Shown here: positions 25,614-34,366 of the stretch, one piece after another
How the letters are laid out: every line of letters starts with the position of its first letter
Numbering within the stretch: position 1 is the first letter of the stretch
From: Rhodococcus opacus
Lineage (GTDB): Bacteria; Actinomycetota; Actinomycetes; Mycobacteriales; Mycobacteriaceae
Reading direction: 5' to 3'
Assembly (NCBI RefSeq): GCF_012396235.1
Contig: NZ_JAAXPA010000024.1
Coordinates: 1-64,000, forward strand
DNA: 64,000 nucleotides
The notes under the pieces: generated by a model
Database searches by the model: none
What the model was told of the DNA's origin: nothing
Seen by the model: the letters and a program-made list of their open reading frames with translations, nothing else
Made by a program: the position numbers and the translations under genes

Positions 25614-26975
25614 TCAGATTTCGAGTCGGGCGCCGCCCGGGTCTGGGTGCCACACGTTCTGACGCAGGACTCGCAGTAGGGTCCCTGGGCTCATCAGCCG
25701 CTCGGGACGATCGATCAGGGCGGCAACGCGGATGAAGGCGGTAGCGAGCACGGGATCGTGCTCGGCGGCTTCGTGCAGGCGCGTGATGTAGGCATTGCCG
25801 ATCCGCATCTTCGGGCTGCGGTTTCCCATCACTTCCGGGAAAGCCAAGTCCCCCCCGACCGACATCTCCCACGGAACGTCGATCACCTTCGCGACATCGC
25901 GAAAGAAGCCGCGTGCGTGTGGCTCGGTGCCTCGCTGCAGGTGACGATGCAGTGTGAGCGCCTCGAGCGCCGCCACGGTCATCCCCTGCGCATAGATCGG
26001 GTTGAAGCTGCACAGGCTGTCCCCCGTCACGAGGAAGCCTGCTGGGAGGATCGACAGTCGTTCATACCGTCTGCGGACACTCGCCGGAAACCGGAAGGTC
26101 CGGGCTCGCTCGAGCGGTTCTGCGTCGCGGATCACCTCGAAGAGGTCGGGGATCCGCAGCGACCTGGCAAAGTCGAGGTAGCCGAACGGATCGGTTGGCG
26201 GATAATCGCCGAGCATCCCCATCAGCGTCACCAGGAAGCGGTTTCCCTCGAGCAGCTGTAGCGCGCCCCCTCGCGGAGAATCGGGTGTCGGACCGATCAC
26301 GATCCCTCGGTCGTCGCCCAACCCCGGCGCCGGGGCACGGTAGATGCGGGTAGCGTAGCCGAGGCCGACGTGCACCCTGTCCTCGTCCGGGCGTCCGAAG
26401 CCGAGATCCGCCAACCACATTGGGGCACGCGAGCCCCGTCCGGTCGCGTCCACCACCAGGTCGGCGTCGAGGATCTCCTCGGTACTGCCGTCGGCCCGCC
26501 GGAGAACACGGGCTCCGGTGACGCGAAGGCGGTCGGGTGTCGTGGTGATGCCCGCGGCATCGCAGCGGTCCATGATGGTGACCCCTTCGAGTTCGCTCAC
26601 CCGGGCACGCACGTAGCCCTCCAAGAATGGCCGGCTGGCGCTCACGACGGTCATTCCGCTCACCGGCTGCGGAAATCGGTGCCCACTCAGGCACCACCGC
26701 ACGTCACGCAGGTTGTCCAAGGTCGGCACCCCCAGCGCGACCAGGTCGTCGGTGAAGCCCGGGAACAGCTCCTCCAAGATTTGCTGGCCTCGTTCGATCA
26801 GCACGTGGGTGTGGCGGCCCTGCGGTACGCAGCGGCGCGGCTCGGCTGTGCCCGGGAGGTGGTCGTGATCGACCACGATCACCTGTGAATACGCTTCGGA
26901 CAGTACGCGGGCCGCAAGTAAGCCGGCTATGCCGGCACCGAGCACGACCGCTCGGTGTCCGATCTGAATTGTCAT
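25614..26975 (-). CDS. FAD-dependent monooxygenase/epoxidase-like oxidoreductase
   Basis: The 453-aa flavoprotein has the Rossmann motif VLGAGIAGLLAARVL at its N-terminus, a central DATGRGSR, and the FAD-ribityl motif GDSLCSFNPIYAQGMTVAALEA. This is the group-A aromatic hydroxylase/epoxidase fold; the GRHTHVLIERGQQILEELFPG segment is typical of epoxidase-like members linked to polyketide or steroid chemistry. ATG 26975 follows GAGGAGG. An upstream STAND-type ATPase on the same strand with a 79-base gap is probably its regulator or partner. Substrate unknown. Confidence 0.8.
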   Translation of the reverse strand: MTIQIGHRAVVLGAGIAGLLAARVLSEAYSQVIVVDHDHLPGTAEPRRCVPQGRHTHVLIERGQQILEELFPGFTDDLVALGVPTLDNLRDVRWCLSGHRFPQPVSGMTVVSASRPFLEGYVRARVSELEGVTIMDRCDAAGITTTPDRLRVTGARVLRRADGSTEEILDADLVVDATGRGSRAPMWLADLGFGRPDEDRVHVGLGYATRIYRAPAPGLGDDRGIVIGPTPDSPRGGALQLLEGNRFLVTLMGMLGDYPPTDPFGYLDFARSLRIPDLFEVIRDAEPLERARTFRFPASVRRRYERLSILPAGFLVTGDSLCSFNPIYAQGMTVAALEALTLHRHLQRGTEPHARGFFRDVAKVIDVPWEMSVGGDLAFPEVMGNRSPKMRIGNAYITRLHEAAEHDPVLATAFIRVAALIDRPERLMSPGTLLRVLRQNVWHPDPGGARLEI

Positions 26976-27054
26976 GGGAGCCTCCTCGATTGCATACGAG
27001 GAGAATGCAAGCAATCGGTGCTCGATCACCAGTCCGAATACTGCTCATTCGTGT

Positions 27055-29136
27055 TCACTGCGGGTATCCGTAGACGTCCCGGTCCCATAACCACGAGACG
27101 ATCCGCGCGACACCCTGTGTGAGGTGGCGCCGATACGTGCTGAACGGCACTCCGAGCACCCGGGCGGCGGCCTCCTGGGTTCCGGCCGGGCGCAGGTACG
27201 TCCGGTCGACCGCGTGCAGCAGTCTGTCGTCGCGTGGGTTGTCGGCGAGCGAATCCACCGCGTCGCGGAGCACGCTGTCGAGTTCGGCAACGCCCGGCTC
27301 CCCATCGCTGCACTCGCACACGACCCGGGTGCGCATCAGCGGGTTTCGTCGGAGCAGGTCGGGGCGGTGCCAGTCGTGCAAAGCCTGCCGGACCGCCTGC
27401 TCGAACTCGGGTTGAGAAAGTACCAGCAGGTCCGGCGTCGGACGCGGAGGTGCGGAAGGACTCTCGGACAATGCGCGCTCGGTGACCCGCTCGAGCCACG
27501 CGTCGACCGGGACACGACGGAAGTCGTGTGCGAACAGCCCGTACCTTCGGACGCCCACCTCGAAATCGGCGCCCTCGGCGCGCGGAAGGTCGGCGACCGC
27601 GAAGTACTCGTTCCACCGATCCGGTTCGGCAAGTGTGAGGAAGTCCCAGGACAGGCTCGGTGTGCACAGGTACCGCTGCATGGTGATGATCGGAATGGCG
27701 TTCATCGTGGGCGACGGGTCCTGATAGGTGTCGAGGTCGACGACGAACCGGGTCTGGGTGACGGTCTCCCCCGTTCGCGGAGGTGAGTGGCCGCAGGCGA
27801 ACTTCCAGGCCGCCGCGGCACCCGGATCCGACGCCAGATCTTCCGCGGACGCGAGGCTCAGATCGATGAGACCGAAGAACCCGCGGGGCGCACCGTCCGG
27901 ACGGCGCACGATGTAGAACCCATCGGGCTGGCATTCGTACCAGGCGGCCGCTATGGCCGCCGCCTCCGCACCCTCGTGGAGTCGGGTGAACTCGACGATC
28001 GTTTCGCGATCCGCCGGGGAAGCGGGTTCCGGGTAGTGCCGACCCCACGATTCCCACTCCACCGGGGACAGGATCCCGGGCAGATTGCGAAACACGAACT
28101 TCAGGTCGAAGATCACGCGCTGCTGTTCGCGCCCGGTACACGACAGAAGCGAGCGGCGAATGTGCCGGCACACGCGGTGGAAGACGTCGGTGTAAGCGTC
28201 GAGGTCGCGCCACCGCAGGTCCGCGTCGATGACGTCGCGGGCCATATCGTGTGGGGCCAGGCCCTCCGGGCCTGCGTCGACGAACGACAACTGCCGCAGC
28301 CACACGAACATCGCGTGCGCGTCCTCGAGCCCGAGGGCGTCGCGCAGCAGTGCCTCGGAGGTCACCCGCGCGAGGGCGCACACCTCGAGTGCCCGCCGAT
28401 GCGCGGGGCTCGGCACCACCGCGATGAACCGCTGCATCAGCTCCGCCATGAGGTCGGGGGTCAACGGATCGGCCGACACCTCGCCGCCGCGGGATGCCAC
28501 GTCGGCCAAGAGCGCCAGCGCCAGCGGATGGCCGTGCGTGGCCCGGCAGATTCGTTCGTGCAGCGGTGGCGGCACCGCCACTGCCCGGAGAAACTCTCTG
28601 CTCTCCTGCGGAGTGAGATTTCGGAGGGACACGACCCGCAACAACTCGGACCACGCCGCGTCGGAACGCCATTCGCAGCTGGGCGGTGTCCGGGCCGCGA
28701 TCACGGTGAGCGCCGTTGCCGGTAGTCGCGGTAGCAATTGCGTGCGCACCCACTCGTCGATCGGCGTCAGAACCTCGTATGTGTCGATGAGGATGCACAG
28801 TCGTTCCCCCGCCCGCGCGATCGCGCCCGTGTCAGGCACATCGACGGCCTCGCCCAACGCGGCCAGGACAGCCGACGGAGACGGCGGAATATCGCGCCCG
28901 TCGAGCCGGACGACCGACGCGCCCGTTTCCGCCGCGATCTCCGCGAACTCGTCCAGCAACGTGGTCTTCCCGATCCCTCCGGGGCCGTGCAGGAACAGCA
29001 CGGACAACTGCGGATCGGCCGACTCCAGTCCGGCCCGAACCAATTCGCGCTCGACCCGGCGCCCGACGAAGGTCCGCCTGCGCCTCGAATTCAGGACGTC
29101 TCCGAGCGGTATCGAGGACTGTGCCGTGCCCTCCAT
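27055..29136 (-). CDS. STAND/AAA-type ATPase with C-terminal HTH-like segment
   Basis: The 693-aa cytosolic protein has a P-loop (GPGGIGKTT, residues 51-59), a Walker B-like CILIDTYEVL (about 113-122), a sensor region TVIAARTPP and a winged-helix segment, as in NB-ARC/STAND signalling ATPases. The middle part (residues about 330-560) is not recognisable. The last 50 residues (EAAARVLGVPFSTYRRHLTQGVARIV) read as a helix-turn-helix and resemble tails of actinobacterial ATP-dependent activators. It probably controls the FAD enzyme gene just downstream in response to an unknown ligand. Confidence 0.75.
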   Translation of the reverse strand: MEGTAQSSIPLGDVLNSRRRRTFVGRRVERELVRAGLESADPQLSVLFLHGPGGIGKTTLLDEFAEIAAETGASVVRLDGRDIPPSPSAVLAALGEAVDVPDTGAIARAGERLCILIDTYEVLTPIDEWVRTQLLPRLPATALTVIAARTPPSCEWRSDAAWSELLRVVSLRNLTPQESREFLRAVAVPPPLHERICRATHGHPLALALLADVASRGGEVSADPLTPDLMAELMQRFIAVVPSPAHRRALEVCALARVTSEALLRDALGLEDAHAMFVWLRQLSFVDAGPEGLAPHDMARDVIDADLRWRDLDAYTDVFHRVCRHIRRSLLSCTGREQQRVIFDLKFVFRNLPGILSPVEWESWGRHYPEPASPADRETIVEFTRLHEGAEAAAIAAAWYECQPDGFYIVRRPDGAPRGFFGLIDLSLASAEDLASDPGAAAAWKFACGHSPPRTGETVTQTRFVVDLDTYQDPSPTMNAIPIITMQRYLCTPSLSWDFLTLAEPDRWNEYFAVADLPRAEGADFEVGVRRYGLFAHDFRRVPVDAWLERVTERALSESPSAPPRPTPDLLVLSQPEFEQAVRQALHDWHRPDLLRRNPLMRTRVVCECSDGEPGVAELDSVLRDAVDSLADNPRDDRLLHAVDRTYLRPAGTQEAAARVLGVPFSTYRRHLTQGVARIVSWLWDRDVYGYPQ

Positions 29137-29231
29137 ACGTCCAATCTAGGGGCAGTGCCCTTCAGACGAAACCTTGGTGGGATCCGCTCAACGATGTGCG
29201 CAGCGCACCCCGCTGCGTACACACCCGCCAC

Positions 29232-30347
29232 TTACCAGTTCGCGTGCCTCGCGCGGGCGACGAGGACGTCGTCGCCGGCATCGATGCGGGTGCCGAAGCC
29301 GCGACTGATCCCGTCGAGGACCCGCCGCAGCCATTCGGTGTCACCTGTCGACGCGCGTTGCAGTCGCATCTGCCGGGATTTCATCGGAACCATTCGCAGC
29401 TCGCGCAGTTCGTGGGTGGGCGCGTCGAGGGTCACCAGGTAGAGCAGACGCAGATCGTCGCGGAAGCGTTCGTGTCCCCCGATGCCCTCGTAGTCGTTGA
29501 TCAGGTCGCCGCAGCCGTACAAGATCGGATGGCCTCGGTAGATCTCGACCGGCCGCGGGTGATGAGACGAGTGCCCGAAGACCACGTCGACGCCACCGTC
29601 GACGAGCCGATGCGCGAACTCGACATGCGCATCCGGCACGTCGTATCCCCAGTTCGAACCCCAGTGCACAGAGACCACCACCACGTCCGTGTTCCGCCGT
29701 ACCAGCCGCGTCCGGTCGAGCACACGGTCCGCCTCGGCGCAGGTGGGTTCCGAGAGGTACGCGACACCAGGCCGGCCCCGGCGGGCGGCCCCGTGCGGCG
29801 ACATCCCGCTCGACGACATACCTGCTGCCCAGATCTGCAGCCGACGCCCCGGCCCGGCCTCCACGACCACGGGACACCACGCCTGCGCCACGGTGCGCCC
29901 CGCTCCGACGGTCCGCACGCCGTTGCGGGCCAGCACATCGAGGGTCTCCACGAGCCCATCGGGACCGAAGTCGAGCAGGTGATTGTTCGCCAGTACGCAG
30001 ACGTCGATCCGCGCAGCGGTGAGCACCCCCACGTTCGACGGATGCATTCTGTAGTTGATTCCTTTGGACGCGAAGCGGGCACACGCGGTGACGGACGTTT
30101 CGAGATTGACGATGCGAACGTCCGGCTCCACCGCGTCGAGGACGCGCAACGCCTCACCCCACGGCCACCCGAACCCGACGGGGCGGGGGATCGAACCATT
30201 TCGCTTCTCCGCCAACGCCACGTACTCGCGTGCGTCGCGGACGCAACGCTCCCGCAGCTCCGGGTCGCCGGGAAAGGGGAGGATCTGGTCGACTCCCCTA
30301 CCGGTCATCACGTCGCCGGCGAGGAACATCCTGATGGTGTCGGACAT
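29232..30347 (-). CDS. CapA-family metallophosphatase-like protein
   Basis: The 371-aa protein belongs to the CapA/PgsA (PGA_cap) family of calcineurin-like fold: FLAGDVMTGRGVDQ, NLETSVTACARF, ANNHLLDFGPDGL, VSVHWGSNWGYD and GHSSHHPRPVEIYRG. The Asp/Asn/His metal ligands are all present. Unlike Bacillus CapA it has no N-terminal membrane anchor, so it may be a cytosolic hydrolase. ATG 30345-30347 was chosen since the family starts at MSDTIRMFLAGD. Members are linked to poly-gamma-glutamate, which a nearby PghP-like hydrolase would degrade. Confidence 0.85.
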   Translation of the reverse strand: MSDTIRMFLAGDVMTGRGVDQILPFPGDPELRERCVRDAREYVALAEKRNGSIPRPVGFGWPWGEALRVLDAVEPDVRIVNLETSVTACARFASKGINYRMHPSNVGVLTAARIDVCVLANNHLLDFGPDGLVETLDVLARNGVRTVGAGRTVAQAWCPVVVEAGPGRRLQIWAAGMSSSGMSPHGAARRGRPGVAYLSEPTCAEADRVLDRTRLVRRNTDVVVVSVHWGSNWGYDVPDAHVEFAHRLVDGGVDVVFGHSSHHPRPVEIYRGHPILYGCGDLINDYEGIGGHERFRDDLRLLYLVTLDAPTHELRELRMVPMKSRQMRLQRASTGDTEWLRRVLDGISRGFGTRIDAGDDVLVARARHANW

Positions 30348-30436
30348 CGAAATCCTCAGCGACAGCACGAGTACCAGGAACATGCGCGGAGACCGACATC
30401 ACGACTCAGAGAATGCACCCGTCGCTCGCGCTGTCT

Positions 30437-30826
30437 TCAGGCACGAGCGCCGGCTCGGTCGAGCTGAGAGACCCGTTGCGGACTCAGCTCGAGGATGACA
30501 CCGATGTCACGCACCGAGAGACCCGATCGGCGCAGATGCGCCACCGCGGCCCGCGAGGCCCGCGCTGCACATTCCTGCGCGTGGGCGGCGGACTCGACCT
30601 GCAGGTGGGCCGCTCTGGCCTCCATGAGCGCAGCCGAATCCCCGATCTCGTAATCGAGGAGCACCTCGACGTCCTCGACCGGCACATCCTCGACCAGATG
30701 CACGGCATCCGCCACGATCGCAGAAATCTGATCGAGCCGCCGTGCTCGGGCGAGAGCCGCCTCGACTCCCGGGACCTCCACCACCCACCAGCCGCCACAA
30801 CGGGTGGCCTTCGCCGTCACCTTCAT
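30437..30826 (-). CDS. HicB-like protein with C-terminal HTH
   Basis: The 129-aa protein starts MKVTAKATRCGGWWVVEVPGVEAALARAR, the partial RNase-H-like HicB fold, and ends in a helix-turn-helix (LRRSGLSVRDIGVILELSPQRVSQL). HicB proteins are antitoxins for HicA, but no HicA gene (short, basic, with GSHH) lies on either side. It is therefore a solitary regulator or an orphan antitoxin. The ATG at 30824-30826 has AGGAAG upstream. Confidence 0.75.
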   Translation of the reverse strand: MKVTAKATRCGGWWVVEVPGVEAALARARRLDQISAIVADAVHLVEDVPVEDVEVLLDYEIGDSAALMEARAAHLQVESAAHAQECAARASRAAVAHLRRSGLSVRDIGVILELSPQRVSQLDRAGARA

Positions 30827-30974
30827 CACGAACCACTTCCTACCCGGCCCGCATCTCGTGCGAAACTCGCCCCTCCAACGACAAGTCTAGTCCCCCTCGA
30901 CTGAGCAGAACTACACGGACAGAGGACCTTCAGTGTGCATGACCGCTGGTGGAACGACCCGTCGATACCGGCAC

Positions 30975-33900
30975 TCACCAGAAATCCAGTGCCTGTGCAG
31001 TCGCGGTGGACTCCGCGTGGGTGGGCCGTAGTGCACCGCCGATGGCGTAGACGGTGTGACCGACCGTCGCGACGGACATCCCGTGAGCCCCGGTGGGCAT
31101 GGGCGGCAACGGTGACCAGGTCCCCGAGGCCACGTCGTAGGCCTCGACCGTCGACAGCACCTTGGTCGGTTGTTCGCCACCGACCGCGACGATGCGGCCG
31201 TCGATGAACGCAGCGCCGAGCCCGCCGCGAGGAGTGGGCATGGCGGGCAACGTCGTCCACGTGTCCGCGGCGGGGTCGTAGCGTTCGACCGCGGCGGTGT
31301 TCTGGTCCGACGCCAGATCCCGCCCGCCGATAGCATAGAAGTACGTACCGTCCGACACCGCGGCCAGGTGTTCCCGTGGTGTGGGGATGTCCGAGACGGT
31401 CGTCCACTTCGTGCCGTCGAACACTTCGGTCGTCGCCACCAGTTCGCCGTCCGCCTGTCCCCCGGCGACCACGATCCTGTCGCCCACCACGGCTGCGGCA
31501 CCAGCCGCCCGCGGCTCGTTCATCGGCGCCAGATCCACCCACTTGCCATTCCGAAGCGCGAGCACCCGGTCCGACGTCGTCCCGGTGAGGTTCGGACCTT
31601 TCGGCACCCAGCCTCCGAGGATCACCAACTCGCCCCCGTACTCGACGGCCATCGCGTGATTGAGGGGGACCGGAAGGTCGGGACCCGCCTTCCAGGTGTC
31701 GATGGCAGGGTCGTTCCCCTCGACCTTCGGGGTCGACCCCGCATTGTCGAGGCCACCGAGCACCCAGATCGTGCCGTCCGCGACCGCCGTCGCCGTCTGC
31801 TGACGGGCGATCGGCGCATCCTTCAGCGGACGCCACGCCGGCGCCCATTGAGTCTTGCGTGGCGCGAGTTGCAAGGCCTCGGACACAGCGGTCGATTCGG
31901 CGTGTGTCGGTTTGATACCGCCGCCGACGGCATACACCGTGTCGCCGACCGCGCCGACCGCCATCCCGTGCCGCGGTGTGCGCAGAGCCGGCAATTGCGA
32001 CCACGTTCCCGCGACCACGTCGTAGGCCTCGACCGTCGACAGCACCCGAGTCGGTTCTTCACCACCGACCGCGACGATGCGGCCGTCGATGAACGCCGCA
32101 CCGAGGCCGCCGCGAGGAGTGGGCATGGCGGGCAACGTCGTCCAGGTTCCCGCAGCGGGATCGAATCGTTCGACCGCGGCGGTGTTCTGGTCCGACGCCA
32201 GATCCCGCCCACCGATGGCATAGAAGTACGTGCCGTCCGACACCCCGGCCAGATGCTCCCGTGGTGTGGGGACAGGCGCGACGGTCGTCCACTTCGTTCC
32301 GTCGAACACCTCGGCCGTCGCCACCAGTTGGCCGTTCGCCTGTCCGCCCGCGACCACGATCTTGTCGCCGACCACGGCCGCGGCACCGGCCGCCCGCGGT
32401 GCGTTCAGCGGCGGCAGGTCCACCCACCGACCGTCGCGCATGGCCATCACCCGATCGGAGTCGACCGCGGTCAGGTTTTGACCTTCCGCCTTCCAGCCGC
32501 CGATCAGTACGGGCTCGTCGTTGTAGGTGACAGCCATCGCATGATTGAGCGGGACCGGAAGGTCGGGGCCGGCCTTCCAGGTGTCGATGGCCGGGTCGTA
32601 GCCCTCCTGCTGGGTGGAGACGCCGTTGTCGTCCAACCCACCGAAGACCCAGATCGTCCCGTCCGCGACCGTCGTTGCCGTCTGCTGGCGGGCAACACGG
32701 GCATCCGCGACCGGTCGCCACGCCGCGGTCGGGTCGACGGAAGGAGACGCGCCGGCGTCCTGAACGGTCGGTCCTGCGGTGCCGGGTCCGGTGGTTTCTC
32801 GAAGCACGAGGTACCCGCCGCCGGCCAGCACCAGCGCGACGACCAGTGCGAGCGCGGTCAGGACCGCGCGCCGACCTTTGCGGGACTCTCCGATGCTGCC
32901 CGGACCTCCGGCCGGTGGCCAGGGCGGCGGGCCCGTCGGCGGCCAGAGCGGCGGTCCCGAGGGATGAGGATCAGGTTGGAGTTGCTGGGTCGGTTCGACC
33001 CACAGACGCCGGCCGCTGTCCGGACCTTCGTACCGGATTCGGCGGTATCCATCGGCACCGGACTCCGACCGGTGTGTCTCGGTCGTCTGCGCGGTCTCCA
33101 GGGGTGCAAGCGCCATCGCGTCCGAACGCAAACCGATGTGTCGCTGAGCGGCTTGGAGTTCGTGTCCGAACTCCTCGGCGGACGCCGGCCGAGCAGCGGG
33201 ATTCGTCGCCATCGCCCTCTCGATCACAGTGCACACGCCGTCCGGGATGCCTTGGGCGCGCAGGTCCGGCACCGGCTGGCTGCTGATCCTCACGAACTGC
33301 GCCACGAGTTCCTCACCGGTCTTCCGCTCGAACGCCGCCCTCCCCGCGATCAGCGAGAAGATCGTCGCGCCCAGTCCGTAGACGTCGGATCTCGCCGTCG
33401 GCGACTCCCCGTTGAGCACCTCCGGCGCGGTGAACGCCAGTGACCCGGTAAACCCGCCGGTGGCCGTTTCGTACCCGCCGGCGATGTGTGCGATGCCGAA
33501 ATCGGTGAGCTGCGGCTCGCCGTAGTCGGTGAGAAGGATGTTCGCGGGTTTGATGTCGCGATGCAGCGTGCCGGTCCGGTGCGCCGTCTCCAGGGCTCCC
33601 GCCAACTTCACCCCGATGCTGATCGCCTCCGGCCACGGCAGCGGACCTTCCCGGCGTATCTGGACCGCCAGTGAATCGCGCGGGTGATAGTGCATGACGA
33701 TGTACGGGCGACCGGTGTCGGTCACGCCGACCTGCAGTATGTTGACGATGTTCGGGTGGCCGGAGAGCCCACCCATCGCGTACCCCTCCCGCAGGAAGCG
33801 CTCGCGGTTCTCGGGGTCCAGGTCCGACGTCAGCACCTTGATCGCGACGATTCGACCCAGCGAACGCTGCAGGCAGCGGTAGACGACACCGAATCCGCCC

Positions 33901-34013
33901 CGGCCGACCTCCTCGGCACCGGCGAACCCGGCAGCGTCCAACTCGGCCACGATCCCGCGGCCCACCGCACGGACCGGCGCCGCCTGGGTCGCGTCAGGGT
34001 CGAAATCGGCCAT
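30975..34013 (-). CDS. Transmembrane Ser/Thr protein kinase with two Kelch propellers
   Basis: The 1012-aa receptor-type kinase has an active-looking kinase domain (residues about 30-285): GRGGFGVVY, Lys59 in VAIK, HRDIKPAN (Asp153) and DFG (171-173). A Pro-rich juxtamembrane segment precedes one TM helix (about 383-404). Outside are two consecutive Kelch-type propellers (about 431-725 and 726-1012), each with motifs such as IWVFGGLDD, KIVVAGGQANG, YFYAIGGRDLAS and IVAVGGE. They share very high identity, also at DNA level. The ribosome site AAAGGAACTGAGG overlaps the stop of a 28-codon leader frame. It resembles PknD-type sensors but with Kelch instead of NHL repeats. Ligand unknown. Confidence 0.92.
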   Translation of the reverse strand: MADFDPDATQAAPVRAVGRGIVAELDAAGFAGAEEVGRGGFGVVYRCLQRSLGRIVAIKVLTSDLDPENRERFLREGYAMGGLSGHPNIVNILQVGVTDTGRPYIVMHYHPRDSLAVQIRREGPLPWPEAISIGVKLAGALETAHRTGTLHRDIKPANILLTDYGEPQLTDFGIAHIAGGYETATGGFTGSLAFTAPEVLNGESPTARSDVYGLGATIFSLIAGRAAFERKTGEELVAQFVRISSQPVPDLRAQGIPDGVCTVIERAMATNPAARPASAEEFGHELQAAQRHIGLRSDAMALAPLETAQTTETHRSESGADGYRRIRYEGPDSGRRLWVEPTQQLQPDPHPSGPPLWPPTGPPPWPPAGGPGSIGESRKGRRAVLTALALVVALVLAGGGYLVLRETTGPGTAGPTVQDAGASPSVDPTAAWRPVADARVARQQTATTVADGTIWVFGGLDDNGVSTQQEGYDPAIDTWKAGPDLPVPLNHAMAVTYNDEPVLIGGWKAEGQNLTAVDSDRVMAMRDGRWVDLPPLNAPRAAGAAAVVGDKIVVAGGQANGQLVATAEVFDGTKWTTVAPVPTPREHLAGVSDGTYFYAIGGRDLASDQNTAAVERFDPAAGTWTTLPAMPTPRGGLGAAFIDGRIVAVGGEEPTRVLSTVEAYDVVAGTWSQLPALRTPRHGMAVGAVGDTVYAVGGGIKPTHAESTAVSEALQLAPRKTQWAPAWRPLKDAPIARQQTATAVADGTIWVLGGLDNAGSTPKVEGNDPAIDTWKAGPDLPVPLNHAMAVEYGGELVILGGWVPKGPNLTGTTSDRVLALRNGKWVDLAPMNEPRAAGAAAVVGDRIVVAGGQADGELVATTEVFDGTKWTTVSDIPTPREHLAAVSDGTYFYAIGGRDLASDQNTAAVERYDPAADTWTTLPAMPTPRGGLGAAFIDGRIVAVGGEQPTKVLSTVEAYDVASGTWSPLPPMPTGAHGMSVATVGHTVYAIGGALRPTHAESTATAQALDFW
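31000..32715 (-). repeat. 885-bp tandem duplication encoding the two Kelch propellers
   Basis: The sequence around 31191 recurs at 32076, an 885-bp (295-codon) period. Long stretches are identical or differ by single bases, for instance in the segments coding for DGRIVAVGGE and LPVPLNHAMAV. The unit boundaries are roughly 31000-31830 and 31885-32715. This shows a whole-domain duplication inside the kinase gene. Confidence 0.9.
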
Positions 34014-34021
34014 CGGGCGCC

Positions 34022-34108
34022 TCAGTTCCTTTCGACATCCACGACGATGTCGCGGTTGGGCCCGCCGAGTAGGGCAGGCTTCGTGCCGACGTGCACACTC
34101 GGGTACAT
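34022..34108 (-). CDS. Possible 28-codon leader ORF of the Kelch kinase
   Basis: ATG 34106-34108 has AGAGGTG six bases upstream, a good ribosome site. The frame (MYPSVHVGTKPALLGG...) ends at a TGA that overlaps the kinase ribosome site, eight bases before the kinase ATG. This is a classical arrangement for translational coupling. The peptide has no recognised function. The rest of the gap to 34366 contains no gene. Confidence 0.4.
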   Translation of the reverse strand: MYPSVHVGTKPALLGGPNRDIVVDVERN

Positions 34109-34366
34109 CGCATTCACCTCTGATGCAGGTCCAACCGACACGCCGATGCGGTTACCAGCAGTCGACGACTGCGAAAATCTTTCTGTCACAAGGGCGAAGC
34201 GCGGTGTCATTTCGTCGGATGTCGACGGGATCCGCCCTGTCCAGAAAGTATTCGACGGGTCGAGGTCCGCGTCAAGATGACAATTTCCCCGCCCTAGGGT
34301 GCCTATCGGCAGTCACGACTTCATGTCACGTCGGCGACAGCGCACAAATCGGGTTCTGCGGCAGTC

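Noticed and set aside
30437..30826. HicAB toxin-antitoxin pair
   Set aside because: Only the HicB-like protein is present; no HicA-like frame was found on either side.
31000..32715. Repeats considered as a CRISPR or mobile repeat array
   Set aside because: The period is 885 bp and in frame with Kelch blades, so it is a domain duplication.
31170..33443. 757-codon plus-strand frame
   Set aside because: Antisense to the Kelch kinase; its apparent repeats only mirror the duplicated propellers.
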